Shown here: positions 62,446 to 64,000 of the stretch, one piece after another
Position numbering within the stretch: the stretch's first letter is position 1
Layout: each line of letters begins with the position of its first letter
From: Ptychodera flava
Lineage: Eukaryota > Hemichordata > Enteropneusta > Ptychoderidae
Length of the DNA stretch: 64,000 bases
Assembly (NCBI RefSeq): GCF_041260155.1
Contig: NC_091940.1
Span: 26,668,370-26,732,369, forward strand
Direction of reading: 5' to 3'
The notes under the pieces: model-generated
The model's database searches: none
What the model was told of the DNA's origin: nothing
What the model saw: the letters and a program-made list of their open reading frames with translations, nothing else
Program-made: the position numbers and the translations under genes

Positions 62446-63086
62446 ATGTTTTTTTGGTATGCTAACTTAAAGGTAATCTTCGCTTCTTTTTGAGGGAAAT
62501 AACCCAGTTAATTCTCACAATGTATTGTTGCAGTGCACACTGGCCCTACATCAGGGCACATTAAAGATAATTTCATGGAACAGCACCAGCATGTGTTATA
62601 GAAGACATATAACCTGGTCTAGTCAAGCTAAAGTGCCTGTTTGTTATCCCGAGGGGCCGTGCGTAACCGTGGCAGAAGCACATCGCTATACCCCTCGTCC
62701 TAGGGCCTCAGGAAATCGTATGGAGAATAACGAAATTATGTATTTCAGAATTGTTGGTATTGCACAGACCCTCGGGGTGACAAAAGGGCGCTATAGCCCC
62801 CATAACCAGGTAATAGGTGTTCATAACTGCACTCATGGGGGTATCATGACTTAAATTTCTTATGAAACTGTGATGAACGTGTGTCCTTGTTATCATTTCA
62901 ATGGAAAATTTAATGTGGGATTGCTCATTGATGACAATGAATGACAGTTCTGTATAATTTGCATCAAGCTTAACACAAGGCTAATAAATTATTTCCTGAA
63001 ATACTCTGTATCATATTCAGCAATCTTACATTCCCTAGACTCCAAATTTTAACAAGGTTCCCCGTCTGTATATGTTGCTGCCCCTC

Positions 63087-63175
<89 letters not shown>

Positions 63176-64000
63176 GTTAAAATTGGATTTCTCGTCTTTG
63201 GATATTCGATTTTTTAATCTGTGCCTAGTACGTTTGTACACTTCATCTGTGCATTTGTATTTGTATTTGCATATCACAGCAGACAGACTGTGCTGTTTAG
63301 GTTACAACGCAACACGGAACTTTTGTACCTACTGTACGGAAGGCGTGCACGTAGTTATTTATTACCATATTACTTAACTATGACCCACAACCCGATTGGT
63401 CCAATTTTGGTTTGTGTGCTTTGGAGAATCCAGGCCATCGCCCTATACAATACAAATAACACTTTATTCCCTTCACCGACATCAGTGACATAACTGCAAC
63501 TAAGTATAGACTGCTGGCCGAATACTTTTCGTCGTGAAGGAGCATCTTTTATTTCCCCATGAAATCAATAAATTGTTATTTTATCTTATTTATAAAATCC
63601 TTATCAAACCACCTGTCATGGTAGAAAACCATTATTCATAAGTTAGGTCAAAGGGCAAAGCAACCTTCAACATCTGTATGTTGGCAGTTGTTTTGCACGT
63701 GAAAATTAGTACTTTATTGTACGTAAGAAATTAGGTAGTCAACGATCTCACTATGATTTGAGTAAGTTTTTCCCCCCCCAAAGCGCCGACCGAAAATCCT
63801 GAGAGTTTTTGACATATTATGGAGTTTTGTACAAAAAGAAAGATAACATACGATTCTGCTATACTACTACTCCGTCAATTTTACATGCTGACAATTCCCT
63901 ATACAGGACATAGAGGATGCTAAACCTAAGAAGAAAGACAATGCACACAACTCCAGTGTTTATTTACTGATACTGTCACTATTCGTGGGTGATTACCGGT
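62446..64000 (+). CDS. Candidate 5' part of an unrecognised gene (speculative, runs off the window)
   Basis: Candidate exon 1 from ATG 62446 to 62472 (MFFWYANLK) ends at a donor, AAG|GTAATC. A candidate exon from 63907 to the window end follows the acceptor CCCTATACAG. It reads DIEDAKPKKKDNAHNSSVYL and then a hydrophobic run (LILSLFVG) that could begin a membrane segment. Both are phase 0. Upstream in the same frame, the sequence after ATG 62344 reads MAVRVIRA, then TGA, then GAPGLKDEPLELEKLIDNK. That is either a short upstream ORF or a frame interrupted by one stop. The family is not recognised. Support is splice signals and promoter-like context only. Confidence 0.2.
62473..63906. other. 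Non-coding stretch at right edge, with (CT)n array
   Basis: If the candidate gene is real this is its first intron. It holds a long (CT)n run at 63091-63171 and an ORF at 62525-62854 without recognisable features. Confidence 0.4.
63091..63171. repeat. (CT)n microsatellite
   Basis: Uninterrupted CT run of about 80 bases, the longest of this type in the window. Confidence 0.95.

Noticed and set aside
62525..62854. 109-residue plus-strand ORF
   Set aside because: No domain; it begins over an acceptor-like TTGCAG but no consistent downstream exon follows.

Overview
This is a eukaryotic, animal nuclear sequence of about 62% AT. It holds four spliced protein-coding genes with GT/AG introns, plus a possible fifth at the right edge. 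Protein similarity recalled from known families points to an invertebrate deuterostome, perhaps a hemichordate or other ambulacrarian. That species-level guess is an inference. No bacterial operons, rRNA, tRNA or CRISPR were seen.

Layout. (1) 92-13272, plus strand: FEN1, the flap endonuclease of lagging-strand replication and base-excision repair, in 11 coding exons. All catalytic acidic residues and the PCNA-binding box are visible. One base appears to be missing in exon 9. (2) 16243-28284, minus strand, convergent to FEN1: LRRC69, a leucine-rich repeat protein of 345 residues reconstructed from eight exons that all splice in phase. (3) 34844-45780, plus strand: a CLC-type chloride/proton exchanger of the ClC-6/ClC-7 branch, 15 exons, about 875 residues, with two C-terminal CBS domains. 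(4) 55519-60607, plus strand: a cytoplasmic intermediate-filament protein in eight coding exons, with two apparent single-base losses in exon 4. (5) 61700-64000: promoter-like motifs and a weak candidate for the start of another gene.

The genes have no shared pathway; the window is an ordinary gene neighbourhood. The accessory material lies between and inside them. Most of it is non-autonomous DNA transposons with terminal inverted repeats, and I saw no transposase ORF in the window. They include two mirrored copies of a 1.65-kb element with C-rich ends, one of them bracketed by a ~257-bp direct repeat. There is a 779-bp near-perfect palindrome with an 8-bp target duplication just upstream of LRRC69, several TTAA-flanked MITE families, and two CAGGGTT-ended elements in FEN1 introns. 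Microsatellites, mainly (CT)n, (TA)n, (CATA)n and (CAGA)n, are common.

Three conserved exon segments each look one base short at a short run of C or G. This fits uncorrected sequencing or assembly error better than gene decay. I did not find evidence for a novel defence or biosynthetic system. The most unusual content is the structure of the mobile elements.
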